DNA from: an uncultured Lachnospiraceae bacterium
GTDB lineage: Bacteria; Bacillota; Clostridia; Lachnospirales; Lachnospiraceae
NCBI GenBank assembly: GCA_910584585.1
Contig: CAJUBP010000070.1
Coordinates: 2,913 to 9,301 of the forward strand
Direction of reading: 5' to 3'
DNA length: 6,389 bases
The notes below the pieces were generated by a model that saw nothing but the letters and a program-made list of their open reading frames with translations, ran no database searches and was not told where the DNA came from. Positions 4,257 through 6,389 of the stretch are shown one piece after another. The position numbers were made by a program, and so were the translations under genes. The number at the start of each line of letters is the position of its first letter. Position 1 is the stretch's first letter.

Positions 4257-6389
4257 ATGGATCAATCATCCGGAATCGGAGCACTGAAAGGAATCGGCGC
4301 AAAAACAGAACAGTTATTTCATAATCTGGGAGTATACACCATCGGTGATATACTCCTTCATTATCCCAGAGATTATGAGAAACTGCCGCCGATCACGCCT
4401 TTGGCAGAGCTGCCGGAACTTATGAAAGAAACAAAAGAAATAACTGCAGCCATTGCGGCAAGAGTGGAGAAAGCGCCTTATGTGCGGGCAGGCCGAAATA
4501 TGCAGATCACGTCTCTGACTCTGCAGGGGGGAACAGTGAAAGCGGATTTGGTGTGGTTTCGGATGCCTTATCTGAAAAACACGCTGAAAATAGGAGAATG
4601 GTTTGTATTTTTAGGAAAAGTGGTAATGAAAGGGAAGCTGTTTCATATGGAACAGCCACAGATTTTTCAGCCGGAAAAGTATGAGTCCATGCAGGAATGC
4701 CTCTGGCCCTGCTATGCCCTGACTGCGGGACTGGGGAAAAACAAACTTTCTCAGACCATAAAACAAGCTTTGGGGGAACTGGATCTATCCAGGGATTATC
4801 TCCCGGAGGATATCAGGGCCCGCCTGCATCTGGCGGAATATAATTTTGCATTGGAAAATATTCATTTTCCGGAGAGTGAAGAGGCGTTGGAGCAGGCCAG
4901 AAAACGCCTGATTTTTGATGAGTTTTTTCAGTTTATTTTATCGGCGGGCATGCAGAAGGAGCAGATGGAGGAAGTCTTGAACGGGTTTTCTTTCCTGCCG
5001 CTGGGAGAGGAAAAGGGCCGTTGCGAACTGCTCCGTCCGGAAGAAATAAGTGATAGTTCTGATGCGGCTCAGCCAGAAGAGGATGCTCAGGTTCTCTGGG
5101 CAGATCAGGTCATGCAGAATCTTCCTTATCAATTGACCAATGCCCAGAAGCGTACTTTATGGGAAATCCGAAGCGATCTGCGGGGCAGGAAGGTGATGCA
5201 GCGTCTGGTGCAGGGAGATGTGGGTTCCGGCAAGACAATCATTGCCTTTTTGTCCATGCTGGACGCGTCCCAGTCCGGTTATCAGTCGGCCTTGATGGCG
5301 CCTACGGAAGTGCTGGCAATGCAGCATTATCAGACCTTTACGGAGCTGCTGGAGGCCCAAGGGCTGCAGGTTCCCGTTGTCCTGTTAACCGGTTCCCTGA
5401 CCCAGAAAGAGAAGCGGAGGGCCTATGAGCGCATGCAGCTTTACCCCAACGCCATGATCATCGGCACTCATGCGCTGATCCAGGAGCGGGCCCTCTATGA
5501 CAATCTGGCTCTGGTGATAACCGACGAGCAGCACCGGTTTGGGGTGAAGCAGAGAGAGACGCTGTTTTTAAAAGGCGCCCAGCCCCATGTTCTGGTGATG
5601 AGCGCAACGCCCATTCCCAGAACTCTTGCGATTATCCTTTACGGCGATCTGGACATTTCCATCATTGACGAAGTGCCCGCCAAAAGGCTTCCGGTAAAAA
5701 GCTGCGTGGTGGGAAAGGAATCCCGAAACACATCTTATGAATTTCTCCGAAAACAGCTTGCCCTGGGGCATCAGATTTATGTAGTCTGTCCGCTGGTGGA
5801 AGAGAGCGAGGGACTGGAAGCGGAAAATGTGACAGATTATGCCGCCGCCCTCAAAGAGCAGCTTCCGGAAGGAACTGTGGTGGAATCTCTCCACGGCAAA
5901 ATGAAATCCGGACGGAAGAATCTGATTATGGAGCAATTTGCCCGCAATGAAATACAGGTTCTGGTCTCCACCACGGTAATCGAAGTGGGGGTAAATGTGC
6001 CCAACGCTACAGTGATGATGGTGGAAGACGCCCAGCGGTTCGGTCTGGCTCAGCTTCATCAGCTTCGGGGCCGCGTGGGCCGGGGCGACAGCCAGTCCTA
6101 CTGCATTATGATCAATACCACAGACTCCGGCAAAGCCAAAAAACGCCTGGAAATCTTAAACAAATCCAATGACGGCTTCTTTATCGCCGGAGAAGATCTA
6201 AAACTGCGGGGCCCGGGAGATTTCTTCGGCATCCGCCAAAGCGGACTCCTGGAATTTCGCCTGGGGGATATTTACCAGAACGCGGATCTGCTGAAGCTTG
6301 CTTCCCAGGAAGCCTCTCTGATTCTCTCCGAGGACCGGAAACTGGAACTGCCGGAGCACAAAAGCCTCCGTGACCAGATTCAGCGGTAT
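4257..6389 (+). CDS. recG: ATP-dependent DNA helicase RecG, 3' end outside window
   Basis: The frame runs 711 codons from ATG 4257 and is still open at the last base. AAGGAG (4243-4248) lies eight bases before the start. RecG reverses stalled replication forks and moves Holliday-type junctions. The N-terminal wedge/OB region is seen at about residues 1-200, with helix-hairpin-helix-like GIGALKGIGAKTEQLF (6-21) and an OB fold around IAARVEKAPYV to FVFLGKVV. Helicase motifs are complete: Q-motif region YQLTNAQK, Walker A GDVGSGKT (320-327), APTEVLA, DEQH (423-426), SATPIPRT (449-456), TTVIEVGVNVPNA, QLRGRVGR (602-609), and the TRG signature DFFGIRQSG (655-663). B. subtilis RecG has about 680 residues, so this one is longer. 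An acidic Ser/Asp/Glu/Ala stretch at about 262-278, between the wedge and helicase parts, accounts for some of the excess. In B. subtilis yloV and recG are separated by sdaAB-sdaAA; here only a repeat element lies between them. Confidence 0.97.
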   Translation, partial: MDQSSGIGALKGIGAKTEQLFHNLGVYTIGDILLHYPRDYEKLPPITPLAELPELMKETKEITAAIAARVEKAPYVRAGRNMQITSLTLQGGTVKADLVWFRMPYLKNTLKIGEWFVFLGKVVMKGKLFHMEQPQIFQPEKYESMQECLWPCYALTAGLGKNKLSQTIKQALGELDLSRDYLPEDIRARLHLAEYNFALENIHFPESEEALEQARKRLIFDEFFQFILSAGMQKEQMEEVLNGFSFLPLGEEKGRCELLRPEEISDSSDAAQPEEDAQVLWADQVMQNLPYQLTNAQKRTLWEIRSDLRGRKVMQRLVQGDVGSGKTIIAFLSMLDASQSGYQSALMAPTEVLAMQHYQTFTELLEAQGLQVPVVLLTGSLTQKEKRRAYERMQLYPNAMIIGTHALIQERALYDNLALVITDEQHRFGVKQRETLFLKGAQPHVLVMSATPIPRTLAIILYGDLDISIIDEVPAKRLPVKSCVVGKESRNTSYEFLRKQLALGHQIYVVCPLVEESEGLEAENVTDYAAALKEQLPEGTVVESLHGKMKSGRKNLIMEQFARNEIQVLVSTTVIEVGVNVPNATVMMVEDAQRFGLAQLHQLRGRVGRGDSQSYCIMINTTDSGKAKKRLEILNKSNDGFFIAGEDLKLRGPGDFFGIRQSGLLEFRLGDIYQNADLLKLASQEASLILSEDRKLELPEHKSLRDQIQRY

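Noticed and set aside
5159..5428. An 89-codon plus-strand open frame in another phase of recG
   Set aside because: It overlaps Walker A of RecG. The recG frame is unbroken here, so there is no frameshift, and the product looks random (Gly/Arg/Ala-rich).
5568..6059. A 163-codon minus-strand open frame inside recG
   Set aside because: The opposite strand encodes the complete RecG helicase motifs. The His/Phe-rich product is typical of reading a gene backwards.

Overview
The window looks like a chromosomal segment of a Gram-positive, endospore-forming member of the Clostridia, most probably a Lachnospiraceae-type genome. This rests on gene content and order (YtfI/YtfJ pair, rpmB opposite an Asp23/Gls24 gene, then fakA and recG), strong AGGAGG ribosome binding sites, and moderate GC with A/T-rich intergenic DNA. 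No plasmid, phage, CRISPR, tRNA or rRNA gene was seen.

Layout. Bases 1-1061 carry the 3' part of a DUF2953 (YtfI-like) gene and a complete gerW/ytfJ gene, a conserved pair tied to spore germination in Bacillus. A hairpin with a T-run follows. Next comes a 48-codon gene for a two-helix membrane peptide ending CCGGC (1123-1269). Its stop codon lies inside the left end of a 211-bp inverted-repeat element (1266-1476). Bases 1477-1935 hold rpmB (ribosomal protein L28, zinc-ribbon form) on the minus strand with its terminator, plus the rpmB and yloU promoter region, where two divergent promoters can be read. Bases 1936-4009 are a tight yloU-fakA operon: an Asp23/Gls24 protein and the ATP-binding subunit of the fatty acid kinase that phosphorylates exogenous fatty acids held by FakB (DegV) proteins. 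A second inverted-repeat element (4069-4234) fills most of the gap before recG (4257 to the window end, incomplete), the branched-DNA helicase of replication-fork repair.

The genes themselves are ordinary housekeeping and sporulation genes. The part most worth attention is the pair of non-coding elements. Both end in CTAG, lie in the same orientation, and share an apical motif: GAGG, a short hairpin containing GTAG, a four-base G-rich loop, then TTGA. The 166-bp element folds on itself over its whole length with no bulge. Its imperfections are G-U wobbles and tandem G-A pairs as read on the plus strand, which suggests a structure kept at the RNA level and not only a DNA palindrome. The likely reading is two families of one superfamily of small, non-autonomous, structured repeats. 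Whether they are mobile DNA, regulatory RNA or both cannot be settled from one window.
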